64,000 nucleotides of DNA from Trichomonas vaginalis G3 (GCF_026262505.1 NC_067208.1:4535962-4599961), one strand, 5' to 3'; shown: positions 20,002 through 31,370, counted from the first letter of the stretch. Translations and numbers: made by a program. The notes: generated from the letters alone by a model not told the origin.

Positions 20002-20286
20002 AAATCCTTGAACGCCAATATCCTTGGAACTGAGCTAGAACCAGGGAGAAGTAGCATACTATAGAGCACGATGGTAATCTCGGAAATGCTTATATCGCCC
20101 CAAGCACAATATTTAAGAAGTCTAACTCATATATACAAGAAGTCAGGCTGAATAGATATTGTGCATATGGTTTGCAGAACTCTCATGATATTTAAAATTC
20201 ATGTTATCCCAAAAAGGTGACACTTTGGGTGTATCGTCCATCCCAGGGATGCAAAAATCAGATCACCTTGGATCTATACTATGAAG

Positions 20287-21421
20287 CAATGTATAACGGC
20301 AAAGAACATAAAAAAACTTATGTATAAACCAAGAATTACGTTTACAAAAGCATTTATTCGTATCGTCTAGGGAAAATGTCATTTCTGAGGAAAATTTTTA
20401 AAGGACCACTGCAAAAATTGAGAGGCAAAATGAAATTTATCGTTTTCGCTTCAATTATAAATACTTATTTTGCTACTCCTCAGATTGATATTTTTCAATT
20501 CTCGCTAATATACACGCCTTTTTGTATGATACTTTAGCATCATGTTATTTCGAATTAAAGGAAAATCTTGAAATCGGCGAGTTTTGAGATGATTTACATT
20601 TTTCGAATTTTTTCTGTTTTCGTAGCGTATTTTAAAAATTCACGATTTTATGATTTTAAAAGTGGATCGATCAAAGGTTTTTATTGACCATTATTTTTAT
20701 ATTAGTTAAAATCTAATATCTGGGAGTTATATCGCAGATTAAATTGAGAGAAAAGTCATTATTTTTAAATTTTGATGACTGCAAATGCATTTGAATATAA
20801 TAACAAATAATTTTAAAATAGAATAGCCTTGCAAAACTTCAAATATAATAATTTTTTTCAGAAAAGCCTTGTTAGAAGTATTACATGATAACCATGTCCA
20901 TTTTATATGCAAATCATTAAGTTTTTAATTGAATTTAATTTCAAATATTTTTTATTTTTCAATATTAGGTCTGATTAAATATGAATAGATATCTGCTCAA
21001 ATCATATTGATCTAAATCATTATTCATAGAATAAGAATCCAAATAGAATTTATCAAAATAATCCATTTAAATACTTATCATTTTTATATGTATCAATATT
21101 CAATCTCTGTTATTTCATGATGCGGATCGTTTTTACTCCTATATATTCTACAATCATAACAAAATTCTCATACAAAATAAATGAATAACAATAAATTTTG
21201 AAGTTCTTAGTGAATGAAATGGTAGTATATAATTAATGTAGGCAGTTGGAAGCTATTACTAATGATAAATTTCCAATTTTATCGTAAATAATTTTAATAT
21301 TTAATATGAAAAGAGAATCCGAATACTGACAATAAGGAAATTTGACAAGCATCTTGTAGTAATTCAAATGACCCTAATTTAATTTTTTCGAGTTTTTTGA
21401 ATTTTTAGCCTTAGTAAAACT
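20287..21421. other. intergenic, AT-rich; host flank of the Maverick
   Basis: No gene is seen. At 20359-20386 lies a 28-base sequence whose exact reverse complement is at 40917-40944, on the other side of the Maverick. Confidence 0.5.
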
Positions 21422-21426
21422 CGATA

Positions 21427-21577
21427 TAAAAAAAAAGGTAGTGGGGCTTCCAGGGGCTGCGCCCCTTCTAGCCCATAAGAAATTTTGCCCAAGACCAAAG
21501 AGGAGGACCGTAGGGTGTGTGTGGGCTTCCAGGCGCGTTGCGCCCTCTAGCCCATAAGAAATTTTGCCCAAGACCCA
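21427..21577. repeat. left inverted end with a duplicated inner unit
   Basis: The outer unit (GGGGCTTCCAGG ... CTAGCCCATAAGAAATTTTG, about 21441-21495) is repeated about 82 bases inward at 21522-21577. The inner unit (GGCGCGTTGCGCCCTCTAGC) matches the right end of the element more closely than the outer one does, so the left end may have been built by conversion or by stacking of two ends. Confidence 0.75.
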
Positions 21578-21669
21578 AACCGACAACACTTTGACCGAGT
21601 AGTTTTTTGTGCTGAACAAAAAGTGTCATATAAACATCTGTCAAAAACCGCTTTTTAACTTCACTTAAA

Positions 21670-24600
21670 ATGCCACGTAAGCTACGTAAGAATATACGTA
21701 AGAGGAAGGGAGCATTGAAACATCCAATAGTAAAACTGACACCACAACAACAGTTGCAACAACAAATGATGAATGACCCCACTATGTTGCAACAAATGTC
21801 AAGCAACCCTATGCTTTTAAACCGAGTTATTGGTGCACAGAGTGGAGGTTTAAGAGCGGCACTTTTAGCGAAAATGGCAGGCTATGGTGGAGCTGCAGAC
21901 GGAACAGCTTATAACCCTCAAAGTCAAATGAATTTGAGTTCACTCAAAAATCAAATAGCAGATGTCAAAAAGTCAAACATAGACATACAGAAACAAATAA
22001 GTGAAAACGAAAAGAAACTAGAATATGACAGACACACAAAGAAACTAAATGAGTTAAACGTAGAGAAAAGAAGAAAGAAGAACAACTGAAAGAACTAAGT
22101 ACAGAGGAATATGCGAAAAAAGTGTCAGAAAAAGCAGCAGAAGTAGCAAAAATGGAACAAGATGTTATAAATTTGAAAAACCATACTACTCAATATAAAG
22201 TACTGAAAGATGAAGAGATAAAACAAAAAGCCCTGAAGACATATATGGATAGCGATGAGTATAAAAAAGAAGTTGAAGCAAATGTAAAGGCAGAAAAACT
22301 TTTACAGTTGCAAAACCAAACCGTACAGTATGAAAACTTAGCACAAGAAAGTAAAAAACGACGCAGCCATGCAAAAGGCAATGAAAAGCGCAGAATATAT
22401 AAAAGCTAATAATGACTGGTTAGATGCCCAAGCCAACGCTAAAGCAGCCCAACTTATAGGGTCAATAAGGACAAAAATACAAGCGGATGAAGACAGTTCA
22501 AATGAAGCTTTAATGAATGCTGACTTTAAGAACGCCTTCGAAGCTCTTCATAGTAAGGTGAAACTAGTGAACGACTTCTCATCTGGAAAGAAACTGAAGT
22601 CTGAAGGTTTCGACAAAGAGTTAAAAGAAGTAGCACAAAATATGACGAAAATAACAGATGCAGCAACGAGACAGGCAGTTCAAAGTGCCTATGACGCCGT
22701 TAGAGCAACTGTTGTGGAAAGTCAAGAAAAAGAGTTACAACAGACCAAAACAGACCTAGTAAATGCTTTCTTAAAAACGAAAAGTCAGGTAGGACATTAT
22801 GCTGCAGATGGAACATATGTGCCAGCTGGTGGAACTTATATACCAGCTGGTGGAACTTATATACTAGCTAGTGGAACTTATATACCACCAAACCCTCCAA
22901 GAGAAGCACCTGCACCAGGACTACCTAAAACATTTACATCGTCACATGGACACAGACACAGGCATGCACCAAAACCAACACAACAACCAACACAACAACC
23001 AACAGTTCAAAATCCAGCACCACAACAACAACCAACACAACAACCAACACAACAACCAACAGTTCAAAATCCAGCGCCACAACCACAACCAACACAACAA
23101 CCAACACAACAACCAACAGTTCAAAATCCAGCACCACAACCACAACCAGCACAACAACAACCACAACCAGCACAGCAACCAACAGTTCAAAATCCAGCAC
23201 AACAGCAACCACAAACAGAGCAAGGACATAAAAGAAGTAGAGAAAAAGGAAACCAAGAATTCTTAAAAATGCTTAAGGAAGATTATGGTTACCCAGATAC
23301 TATTGACTTTAGTGACAGATATAAAGAAGCTATTGGAAAGTTCAAGGAAGGAAGTACTGACCCGAACCTATTTAGCTTTATGGCTCAGCACCAAATGGGA
23401 TATAATTTCAAACCTGGAAAATACAAGCTCGCTAAGGGATATGATTTAATAGCATATCATCCAAATGACATGACTGAATTTACTCCGAGATATTTGGTGT
23501 CAGAGCTAAATGATAATTCAACTCTCTTCATGAAACGCGTAAAAAATAGAGACGGAACGAAAGAAGAAAGGTTTATGAGTCCGGATGACTTAGATAGGGA
23601 ACTTTTTAAAAACGGTCTCGGAATATATGAAATGCCAGCAGATGAGGTACAAGAAACTCCACAGGAAGAAGTTCAGATACAACCAGACATGGAAGAAATA
23701 GTTCAGCAACAACAGCTAGAAGAGCCTGAAGGAAACGAACAAGTCCCTCCTTTGGAAACTAACTTCACAGAACTAGATGAAGATTTGGAAAGCCGAAAAA
23801 TCTTGACCCTCAACAAGAGTATGCGGAGAATATGGAATCTTTCCAAGAGTCTAAGAAAAATTCGGCTGACATAGTAGAAGAATATCGAAAAATTTTCACC
23901 GACATACAAAAGACTCCAACACCAGATGAAAATATTCAGCATAGAATGGAAGTACTGAAAGATAATGTACACAAATACAATAATCTTTTTTACTTACGAC
24001 CATATAACGTTCAATCTTTGGCTGAACTCGGTGAAAATAAAAGGTTAAATTTCAACAAAACATATAGAAATGAAACATTGTTTAAAGTTCATTCAGAACC
24101 TAACCAATATGGAAACAAACCTACTTTTGTTTCTGCAGACTATGGAACTACAATGAGATGGGGTCATAAAGCTAATCCGGATAGGTGGTTCATAAACTTA
24201 CAACCACAATTCCAAGAAGTTGTAGACGCAATGGAAGTGAATGGTGAACCAGATATAGCTGGTATTTTCAGCGCGGCTTTAATGCCATTGAAAGATATGA
24301 AACATGCAGATATTTTGGACCAGTATGAAATGAACATGGCTGATGGAAATATAACACCTGACGTTCTAAAACATTTATCTCAAAGAACTACACAGAACCA
24401 TAGAGATGGTATATTTGGTGAAGAGTTTAGAAAGAAAGTTAGGGAGAAAGAAGGAAGAGAACCTATTGTACATGACCTTGCAAACGAAAGTTTGCAAAAT
24501 GTCATAAAAACTTACTTTGCAGACAATGAACCGAGAAGGGATGAATATTTAAGAAAACTCAAATGGACAGTACCAAATGAAATGTTAGTATTGAAAAACA

Positions 24601-25133
24601 TGTTCCTAAAACCAACTACAGAAATAAATGACGCAAGACTGAAACATTGGGTAAAAGCTTTCCCATTCACAAAAGATATTATTGGTAACATGGAAAGAAA
24701 ACCAGAATGGCTACAAAAACATATATTTGGAAACGAGCTTATTCCATATGGACAAGCTCTGTTTGAAGAGCTTGAACCGGAAACTCAGGAAAGAGTCATG
24801 CAAACAATACGCGAAGACTCAAATACAAACTATGACAAAATCTTTCTAGGATATTGGTTACCTGAGATGGGCGACCAGAGCCCAAAGGCAAAAAGGACAT
24901 GGGAAATTTACAACATACTAGGTGAACATGAGGCAAAGATGCAACAACTTGAAGCAGAGGGCAAGTTACCAAAAGCGACACCAAAGAAGAAGAGAAGAGT
25001 AGAACAAAGTGAAAGTAGTGAAGAAGTAACTTCATCTAGTGAAAGTAGTGGCAATGAAGGAAAAAGAAGAGTTAAAAACTCAGTCAGGAAGAAAGTAAAG
25101 CTTGGTCCGAGTGGGTTCTATTATGACACATAA
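21670..25133 (+). pseudogene. large PQ-rich gene of the Maverick, broken (about three breaks)
   Basis: A long plus-strand coding stretch in several pieces. The first part is basic and Gln-rich, then helical and lysine-rich. The middle contains a low-complexity array of PTQQPTVQNPAPQ repeats. The last part is a globular region of about 400 residues that ends in a basic/serine-rich tail with PKKKRRV, which looks like a classical nuclear localisation signal. It precedes the capsid-like gene in the same direction, so a virion-related structural role is possible, but I recognise no family. Confidence 0.5.
22970..23210 (+). repeat. coding low-complexity array (PTQQPTVQNPAPQ)
   Basis: Units rich in CCAACACAACAA and ACAGTTCAAAATCCAGCACC repeat about four times. 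The minus-strand frames that read as valine/leucine runs are shadows of this array. Confidence 0.85.
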
Positions 25134-25165
25134 ATCCAACTATTCTATATTTTTACCCATATGAA

Positions 25166-26765
25166 ATGTACGCCGCTCAGAATATTACGCCAACAGTTTT
25201 GGACGCCATGAATGGAAATGTTTCCGAATGGTATAACGAATGCGACAATGCCATTAGAAGGTCAGAAATAGTTCCTGGAACTTACGAATATACAACTACT
25301 GTTTCTTATGGAAACGTAGGTGAGTTTGGAGAAGGTTCTTCAACAACAGTAGATATTGCTTGCGACAGGTTTCATATTATTTCTATTGACAACTCATTCT
25401 TATACGTGGAACAAGACATTGAAATAAAACCTTCTGCCAAGTTGTCTGACAAGAAAGGTTGCAATGGAATTTTCTATGTCGGATACCAATATGCTCCAGA
25501 AGTTTTCATGGGATATAAGATATATTCTAACTCTGACTTAGTTCAAACAGTAACATGGGCAAACTATGAAGTTCGCTTTGAGAAACTCAGTACAACCACA
25601 AGCTAGAGAACAAACAGACCAGTATGCAAATATTGAGAAAATAAGAAGACTTGACCCTAACGTTCCAGGAGTTTATGTTAACCTTCGGGTTCAAATGGAA
25701 CTGCTGCCACTAAAGTAAAACTGAAACTTAGAGTTCCTTTGTCATCTTTCCTCATCTTCAGGTTTTTAAGATACTTGCCAAACTGGGCAGGAAAAAATTT
25801 CTATCGAACTTACTCCAAGCAAAAATAACTTAGTCATTGCACCAACACAAGACCCATTCACTATTACAGACGTAAAGGGAACAAATCAAACATCATTCGC
25901 CGAATTTGCAAAGACAAAGTTGACTTAGACTTTGGTTTCTCAAACTTCAACAATGAAGTAAACTATTATTTCAATGCTGCTGAACTGCTTGGGACCCAGT
26001 TAAGTTTACATGCAAAAATTTGAATGCAAGAGAATAGAAAGCAGACTTGCAGTCTATATGTTGGACCCAGATATTTCAAATGCTTTAGCTGCCAATATAT
26101 TGCAGTTCCACTTATGTTCCCTATACACCAAATATCTGTCAAAGACTTTGCAGGTGAAGTTGAAACCAAAGTGCTGACCCAGGTGCAAGAACAGATATTC
26201 TTTAACAACTGCAATGAAACATGCAGATACTATGTTTGTACTGTTCAGACGAACTATAAATGACTATTCTTGTTATCTACAACCCTGGTATTAAATATCA
26301 TATAAACATAGATGGCAAATATTATCCAAGAGAAGAATATTCTACAGTTGAAGATATGAGGTCATACAACTTGACATTAGATGCTATGAACTTTAACAAC
26401 AACTTCACAACAACCATTAACCCTGAAATGCAAAGTTCTATTATGCCATATGTGAAAGTATGGACTCATACAGGAGGTCAAAAAACTCAATATACAAATG
26501 GAGACCGTTCAAACTTTTGGCTTGGCATTCCATTTGCTGACTCAGAAGACTTTATGGGTGGTATTTCAACTGTTGGTACTGTACAAATACAATATACTAG
26601 TGACAGAGACGGTCCAGATGAATTGAGAGCAAAGAAGTTTACAAAACCAATAGCACTTTTCACGGAAGATGCTCTTTGAAGATTCGTTCGATGAAACCTG
26701 CTGGGGCTCCTCAGATTGGCATAACGACAGCTTCCATCGAGCAGATTTTGGCAGCAGGTCAGTAA
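25166..26765 (+). pseudogene. major-capsid-like gene of the Maverick, broken
   Basis: Several plus-strand pieces with beta-rich sequence (for example FHIISIDNSFLYVEQDIEIK and PYVKVWTHTGGQKTQYTNGD) of the sort seen in double jelly-roll capsid proteins. Size and position after the PQ-rich gene suit a Polinton capsid protein. It is a fossil with several breaks. The assignment rests on general character and context, not on a specific motif. Confidence 0.5.
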
Positions 26766-27079
26766 GTTGTTTCTTTGACACTTTTCTCACCATCGTAAAT
26801 AGTTATGACACCAGTTTTGACATAATATTGTATTATAAACTTACCTTTAGAAATATCTGTAAGTTTTGTTGTTATATTTTTGTCTGCTTCAAGAACTTTC
26901 ACCATTTCAGTTATACCAACTTTCTTTGCTTTATGAAAATATTTAGGTTCAGCAAAGACTGCTATTCTATAACATTTTCCATTGTTTGTATAAAGAACTA
27001 TTCTGTCAATGAACTTGTATTGTTTGTGTGTGTAAACTTTGTTTTGCTTCAATTCAATAAGATATCCGAATACGTCCAT
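26759..27079 (-). CDS. small Maverick protein, unknown
   Basis: 106 residues, whole frame with ATG at 27079. It looks like a compact mixed alpha/beta protein (DVFGYLIELKQNKVYTHKQY). No family recognised. Its start is only 18 bases from the ATG of the divergent gene at 27098, so the two must share a promoter. The 3' end overlaps the end of the capsid-like region by a few bases. Confidence 0.6.
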   Translation of the reverse strand: MDVFGYLIELKQNKVYTHKQYKFIDRIVLYTNNGKCYRIAVFAEPKYFHKAKKVGITEMVKVLEADKNITTKLTDISKGKFIIQYYVKTGVITIYDGEKSVKETTY

Positions 27080-27097
27080 CTTTTTATTCTAAGTAAA
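27080..27097. promoter_or_regulatory. 18-bp divergent promoter gap
   Basis: Only CTTTTTATTCTAAGTAAA separates two ATGs facing apart. The divergent pair at 37635/37654 has a gap of the same length, also AT-rich, so a compact bidirectional promoter is likely. Confidence 0.5.
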
Positions 27098-27631
27098 ATG
27101 TCATTTCCGAAAAATAGAAGCGTAAGTGTTTCAAAAGGTTTAATGGCGGTGGCAGATGTGAAGTTAAATTCACCAACTCAAACAAACAGTCAAAGTGTTA
27201 TTGTCAATGTCAAAGACAGAGATGTTGAAGTGGGGAAACCATACGAAGACGAAGATGGTATAACAATTGTTCCTGTAAAAGAACCAACATATCCTGAAGT
27301 TAGCAGAGACTTAAGTTCTGTTGCAGATATTCGAAACGACTACCAACAACTGAAAGACAAACTTCAAACTCAGGAGAAGATTTGTCAAGCTTTAGTTATA
27401 ATGTTAAACTTAGTCGAACACAACCCTGTAAAAGTGAACTCATATGTCATTGCACCTCATGAAGTTTTGAAAGAACTATTGAAACTTTTGACAGAGGCAG
27501 ACGATATAAACATCAAAGAAATAGAACCCGACATTAGTTGCTGTGGTGTTTCATATAATGTCATTGACAAGATATACGTTATGAAAGGAGGTGAAACGTT
27601 GAACTTAAATATAGTTTCCCAGACGTTATAA
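27098..27631 (+). CDS. Maverick protein, unknown, helical C-terminal half
   Basis: 177 residues from ATG 27098 (MSFPKNRSVSVSKGLMAVAD). The much longer frame extending upstream to 26669 lies over the opposite gene and is rejected. The N-terminal half is low in structure; residues 85-150 form a coiled or helical segment (DIRNDYQQLKDKLQTQEKIC). It might be a minor virion protein from its position between capsid-like genes. No motif decides. Confidence 0.55.
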   Translation: MSFPKNRSVSVSKGLMAVADVKLNSPTQTNSQSVIVNVKDRDVEVGKPYEDEDGITIVPVKEPTYPEVSRDLSSVADIRNDYQQLKDKLQTQEKICQALVIMLNLVEHNPVKVNSYVIAPHEVLKELLKLLTEADDINIKEIEPDISCCGVSYNVIDKIYVMKGGETLNLNIVSQTL

Positions 27632-27792
27632 AAATATTTGACGACCACAACATTTCATTAAAATTTATTTGCTAAGTAAATGGCAGAAGACATAATGGTT
27701 TATACTATTACGACTAAAACCGAGTCATAAATTCTATAACAACAAACTTACAAAGTCCTCAAGGACGATATTGTAAACTAACCTTAAACACA

Positions 27793-28350
27793 ATGACGAC
27801 TAAAGCCTGTTTTGCTCTTTTGACACCAGAAGACTTTATTGTTGTGAATGGTAAAAAATACTCCTTTGAAGATACTTACTCAGATATACCACCAACAGGT
27901 TTTGTTGACTTATTTAATACTTTAAGGACGGGTGTAACATGTGCTGCAACTAGAGCAGGTTTCATTATGTTTGGATGTCCGACTGAGTTTACTATAAACG
28001 ATATGAGCTATAATACAAAACTTATATCTGGTTTTTACTACCAACAGTTTCCTATAAACAGGAAAAGGTGTCATACAAGGAATGTCTATTCCATTGACAT
28101 TAAGCACACCAATCTATATATTGTTTCAAACTTAGGTTCAAAGTGTTATTCGAATGTCGACAGAAACTATTATGACCAAAAGATACTTATGCGTATAAAC
28201 AATACTTTCTCTGCTGGTTTGCCTATTGTTCATTCGAATGCAGAATTTTCAACCTTAGTGAACTCAAACACTTTGGCAAGTATAACGTTGACATTAGTTG
28301 ACGCAAACTTTGTTCCTGTAAAACTTTTATGTCCTATTATTTGTCAATGA
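27793..28350 (+). CDS. Maverick beta-rich protein, possible minor capsid (penton-like)
   Basis: 185 residues, whole frame, ATG 27793. The sequence is beta-rich, with a cysteine at about every 30 residues and a C-terminal part (LASITLTLVDANFVPVKLLC) of the kind that closes single jelly-roll proteins of Polintons and related viruses. Placed directly after the capsid-like gene, it may be the vertex (penton) protein. This is inference from layout and general appearance. Confidence 0.4.
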   Translation: MTTKACFALLTPEDFIVVNGKKYSFEDTYSDIPPTGFVDLFNTLRTGVTCAATRAGFIMFGCPTEFTINDMSYNTKLISGFYYQQFPINRKRCHTRNVYSIDIKHTNLYIVSNLGSKCYSNVDRNYYDQKILMRINNTFSAGLPIVHSNAEFSTLVNSNTLASITLTLVDANFVPVKLLCPIICQ

Positions 28351-28499
28351 CGCAGAAAGTTTCGAATTGGAAGATGCAACTGGTGAAAGTATTGTATTAC
28401 AAGAACAACTTCAACAACAAATAGCTCAAGAACAACAAATGCAACAAATGGAACAAAAGTCAAGAATAAAAAAAATATTTTTTTTTATTTTTATAAAAA

Positions 28500-29729
28500 T
28501 GTACAGAATAGATGTTTCAGATTTTTATGACTTCCAAGCATTCAGAAATATGTGTCCATTTAGAGACTATAACAAAGCAGTCGAGAATTTGAAACGTTTA
28601 GTCATTTATGTCGACTCTGCCCCAGAATGTTATGTCATGAAAGAATGGGATGTGTCTTTAACAAACCAAGAGCAACAATTAGTGTCTGAACAAGAATGTA
28701 GACAGAAACTTAAGAAAATAAAAGTCGTACAAGTTGGCATGAAGATGTTAGATGCTTGGGATATCTTATTGTCAAAACTTGAAGATTTTTCAGTTCGTGG
28801 TATAAAGTTCTATACACCTTCTCCAAACTTCTATTCTATCTTCACTGGATATAAATATGAACAAGTAGAATGGAAAGAAAATATTATAGAAGCTTGGTTA
28901 GACCATGTCAAAGAAATTATATGCAATGGAAACGAAAAGGTTTATGAGTATATCTTATGTTGGTTTGCAAACATCTTACAACATCCAAGTGCTAAAAATG
29001 AAAACTGCTCTCATTATAATTGGAAAACAAGGAACAGGTAAGAACACATTCTTTACAGATATCTTTGCAAACTTTAGAAGGCTATTCGAACCCGAATATG
29101 ACAAACTTAAAAACATCTGGGTAAATTTAACTCTCAATAGAGAATATGAAACTTATAGTATGTAACGAACTTCAAAGTATAGATACAACAAAATTTTGAA
29201 ACTCAGATGCTTTGAAGAGTCTTATAACAGACAAAGTTGGAGTTGTTGAAAGAAAGTATAAAGACCAAAGAGTTTGTGAAATGTTGCAAACTTCATTATG
29301 GTTTCAAACAATGCTGTTCCGATGAAGTTAGAAAGTTCTGACAGAAGATATGTAGTTGTCAGAACGTCAGATTCTCATATGCAAGATACAGAATATTTTG
29401 ACGACTTAGCAGAAACTTTGACATCTGACTTTTACAACCACTTGTTCTCATATTTCATGACATTAGATATTTCTAAGTTCAATCCAAGACAAATTCCACA
29501 TACCGAAGAGAGACAAACATTGTTAGAAGCAAACAAGAGTGTATATGAACTGTTCATAGATGAAACTGACTTTGAGTGTTTAGATGAAAGGTCATTGTAC
29601 GATTCGTATAAACAATATTGTCAAGAATATGGTTATATGACAGCTTCTAAACGAACATTCTTGGCAAATGTCAAAAGTCTTTTAGACGTACAGAATGGTG
29701 TATATACAAAGAAAAATTTTTCTGAGTAA
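28500..29729 (+). pseudogene. SF3-helicase-like gene of the Maverick, broken
   Basis: Pieces on the plus strand carry a Walker A motif GKQGTGKNTF and, further on, SNNAVP followed by RRYVVVRTSD, the sensor-type motif of superfamily 3 helicases, with a helical C-terminus. Such D5-type helicases drive replication of Polinton-like viruses and other large DNA viruses. It is a fossil with a small number of breaks. Confidence 0.7.
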
Positions 29730-29827
29730 ATTTTAAAAAAAATATTTTTTTATCCGATAGAAAAGATGGACGAAATTCATCTCAGTAAACAAGTACATGT
29801 CAGGACTTAAAGAAGAACTAGACCCAT

Positions 29828-30520
29828 TCATAGTCTCATAATATTCATAGTCGTCTGTCTTCTTTGGTTCATAAGGTATAACAAGTTTCTGTCAGATTTG
29901 TAAATCTTAGCAAGGTCGTAAAAGCTCTTGTTGTTTCTTCTGACTAAATGCAACATAACCATATCTCTGTCTTCTTCATTTTCCATCTCTTCAGTATAAA
30001 TCATATACTTATAGTTCTTTTCCTTACCTTTTGGTACCGAACGTGGTATTCTTTTCTGAATGCTTTTGTCTTTTGCTTCAATGACTTCATCTTTTGCTTG
30101 AAGTTTCTTTTCCATCTCTTCACGTTCTTGTCTATGAATTTCGTCAAGAAGTTTGTAAACATGCCATGCATAACGAGGAGAAGCCCACATTGCAACTGCA
30201 TTTACTAATAGTCTATGAACATAATATCCTCTTAAATTTATTGGCAAATTTTTACGATTTTCATGTGTTTTATGCAAGACCGAAAAAAGTCGGTCTAGAG
30301 AAATTTCACTCAAAAGTTCTTGTGTGCTTTGGTTTCTGAACCAGTCGTCTGCGTGTTTAGTATCTGGAGCAAAACATGCATTCAAAATACTTTGCATTTG
30401 GTACATGTCGTCTTTGACCGAACGAATGAGACGTAACTGTTTGTTATACTGTATGTACTCGTATTCTTCATTTATAGCTTCATGGACTATAACTGTTGTT
30501 GTGTTCTCTGTTGTTGACAT
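29828..30520 (-). CDS. KilA-N domain protein
   Basis: About 230 residues from ATG 30520; the frame upstream of that has only a TTG. Residues 45-120 form a KilA-N domain, shown by DDWFRNQSTQELLSEI and RGYYVHRLLVNAVAMWASPRYAWHVYKLLDE. A coiled-coil linker of alternating E/K follows. The C-terminal domain (KYMIYTEEMENEEDRDMVML) matches the extra domain often paired with KilA-N in iridoviruses and mimiviruses. KilA-N binds DNA and is common in phages and large DNA viruses; a regulatory role for the element is likely. The frame is whole. A TTTTGTATGTAARACAG-type leader precedes this gene and the next one. Confidence 0.8.
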   Translation of the reverse strand: MSTTENTTTVIVHEAINEEYEYIQYNKQLRLIRSVKDDMYQMQSILNACFAPDTKHADDWFRNQSTQELLSEISLDRLFSVLHKTHENRKNLPINLRGYYVHRLLVNAVAMWASPRYAWHVYKLLDEIHRQEREEMEKKLQAKDEVIEAKDKSIQKRIPRSVPKGKEKNYKYMIYTEEMENEEDRDMVMLHLVRRNNKSFYDLAKIYKSDRNLLYLMNQRRQTTMNIMRL

Positions 30521-30545
30521 ATCTGTCTTTACATACAAAATAAAA
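30521..30545 (-). promoter_or_regulatory. shared leader motif before KilA-N genes
   Basis: TTTTGTATGTAAAGACAG here and TTTTGTATGTAAGAACAG before ATG 31220 are nearly identical and similarly placed, suggesting a common promoter type for the two KilA-N genes. Confidence 0.5.
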
Positions 30546-30608
30546 AAATTTGTTAGAAAAAAATTAGCGTTATTTTCTGACTTTCACAAAAGACCAAAAA
30601 TAAACGCT

Positions 30609-31220
30609 TTACATGTATTTTTCAGCAACTTCGTCAAATAATTTTATAGCTTTATCTATCTCATCTACTTCAAACGTTTCTTTACCTTTCATGGGAGCAC
30701 CATACATTTTCTCAAACTTTTCAAGTAGTTCTGTTTCTGCAGCTCTCATATCGTTAACGAACACAACCTTGACTCTATTGACTGTACTGTCATATCTTTG
30801 AGTTATATTATATGTTCTTCCTATCTTATATCTCTTTGTATTGAAGTCCTTCGGTTTCTGAACGATGTAAAGTAAGCCTTCACTGCAACGTTCCGTATCG
30901 AATGAACCATATGTTATGAAGTTATATCCAACAACTGGGTCTAACCATAACAAAACTATTGGTATAAGACTTTTGTCGATGAGATATGCTCTTGTTCCAT
31001 GAAATGCTACCGATATCATAAGCTCAGGATTTCTTGTCAAAATTTTCTGAGTTGAAGCAATTCTAACCCAGTCCTTTGCTTTCTTTCCAGATGGAGATAT
31101 AATGTCTGACAAAGAATATTTGTTGTATTTCTTTGAGTATCTTACGTTTAAATCCCCTATTCTAACCACTTTGGTGTTATTGTCTATCTTTCTAACTGTT
31201 TCAAACTCAATGTTTGTCAT
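30609..31220 (-). CDS. KilA-N-like plus T5orf172 (GIY-YIG-like) protein
   Basis: 203 residues, ATG 31220. The N-terminal half has KilA-N character (KAKDWVRIASTQKIL, then LDPVVGYNFITYG). The C-terminal half matches T5orf172/MUG113: LYIVQKPKDFNTKRYKIGRT, then an arginine (YDSTVNRVKVVFVND), AETELLEKF and KGKETFEVD. This is a GIY-YIG-related nuclease fold found in phages and giant viruses, often fused to KilA-N. Predicted to bind and nick DNA. The frame is whole. It shares the TTTTGTATGTAAGAACAG leader with the neighbouring KilA-N gene. Confidence 0.8.
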   Translation of the reverse strand: MTNIEFETVRKIDNNTKVVRIGDLNVRYSKKYNKYSLSDIISPSGKKAKDWVRIASTQKILTRNPELMISVAFHGTRAYLIDKSLIPIVLLWLDPVVGYNFITYGSFDTERCSEGLLYIVQKPKDFNTKRYKIGRTYNITQRYDSTVNRVKVVFVNDMRAAETELLEKFEKMYGAPMKGKETFEVDEIDKAIKLFDEVAEKYM

Positions 31221-31370
31221 TTTCTGTTCTTACATACAAAATAAAAAAATAAATAAAAATAAAACTAACTTTATTTTATTTATTTTGTATAAAAGATATG
31301 ATTTCAGGGATTTTTTTGACAAAGTGCAACTCTTCACTTCGTCAAAAATAACAGTTATATAATGAAATTT

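Larger units (their letters stand above)
19257..20165. ncRNA. array of about a dozen long stem-loops (candidate structured RNA)
   Basis: Consecutive self-complementary segments: about 19257-19294; 19332-19388 (TGATCTCT/AGAGATCA plus CAGTA/TACTG); 19406-19460; 19463-19504; 19506-19522; 19529-19579; about 19585-19626; 19628-19644; 19651-19701; 19721-19782; 19824-19886; 19947-20001; and 20104-20165 (GCACAATAT/ATATTGTGC). Two families recur: the GGAGCT hairpins (three copies) and long hairpins with the apical sequence TCTCATCRAAT (three copies). Within the second family the stem sequences differ while pairing is kept, which suggests selection on structure. Direction of transcription, promoter and product are unknown; the call as RNA is inference. 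Confidence 0.45.
18684..20278. mobile_element. hairpin-array DNA element with 8-bp target duplication, no ORF
   Basis: The element begins TATAGATCC (18684-18692) and ends with the inverse GGATCTATA (20270-20278). CTATGAAG is repeated perfectly on both sides (18676-18683 and 20279-20286), an 8-bp target duplication. The length is 1,595 bp. No reading frame of note is present. From 19053 on it is filled with consecutive stem-loops, many with 15-25 paired bases, and GC there rises to about 50% against 20-25% outside. The short inverted ends and 8-bp duplication suggest a non-autonomous DNA transposon (hAT, P or MULE-like are possible); its ends do not match the hAT-like family at 10994. What the hairpins do is unknown: possible roles are a structured or small-RNA precursor transcript, or DNA structure. 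I know of no described element of this kind. Confidence 0.75.

Noticed and set aside
22934-23256. Minus-strand valine/leucine/tryptophan-rich frames
   Set aside because: They are shadows of the PTQQPTVQNP coding repeat on the plus strand.
26669-27097. Plus-strand extension of the 27098 gene upstream
   Set aside because: It overlaps the opposite gene 26759-27079 and has composition typical of an antisense shadow.
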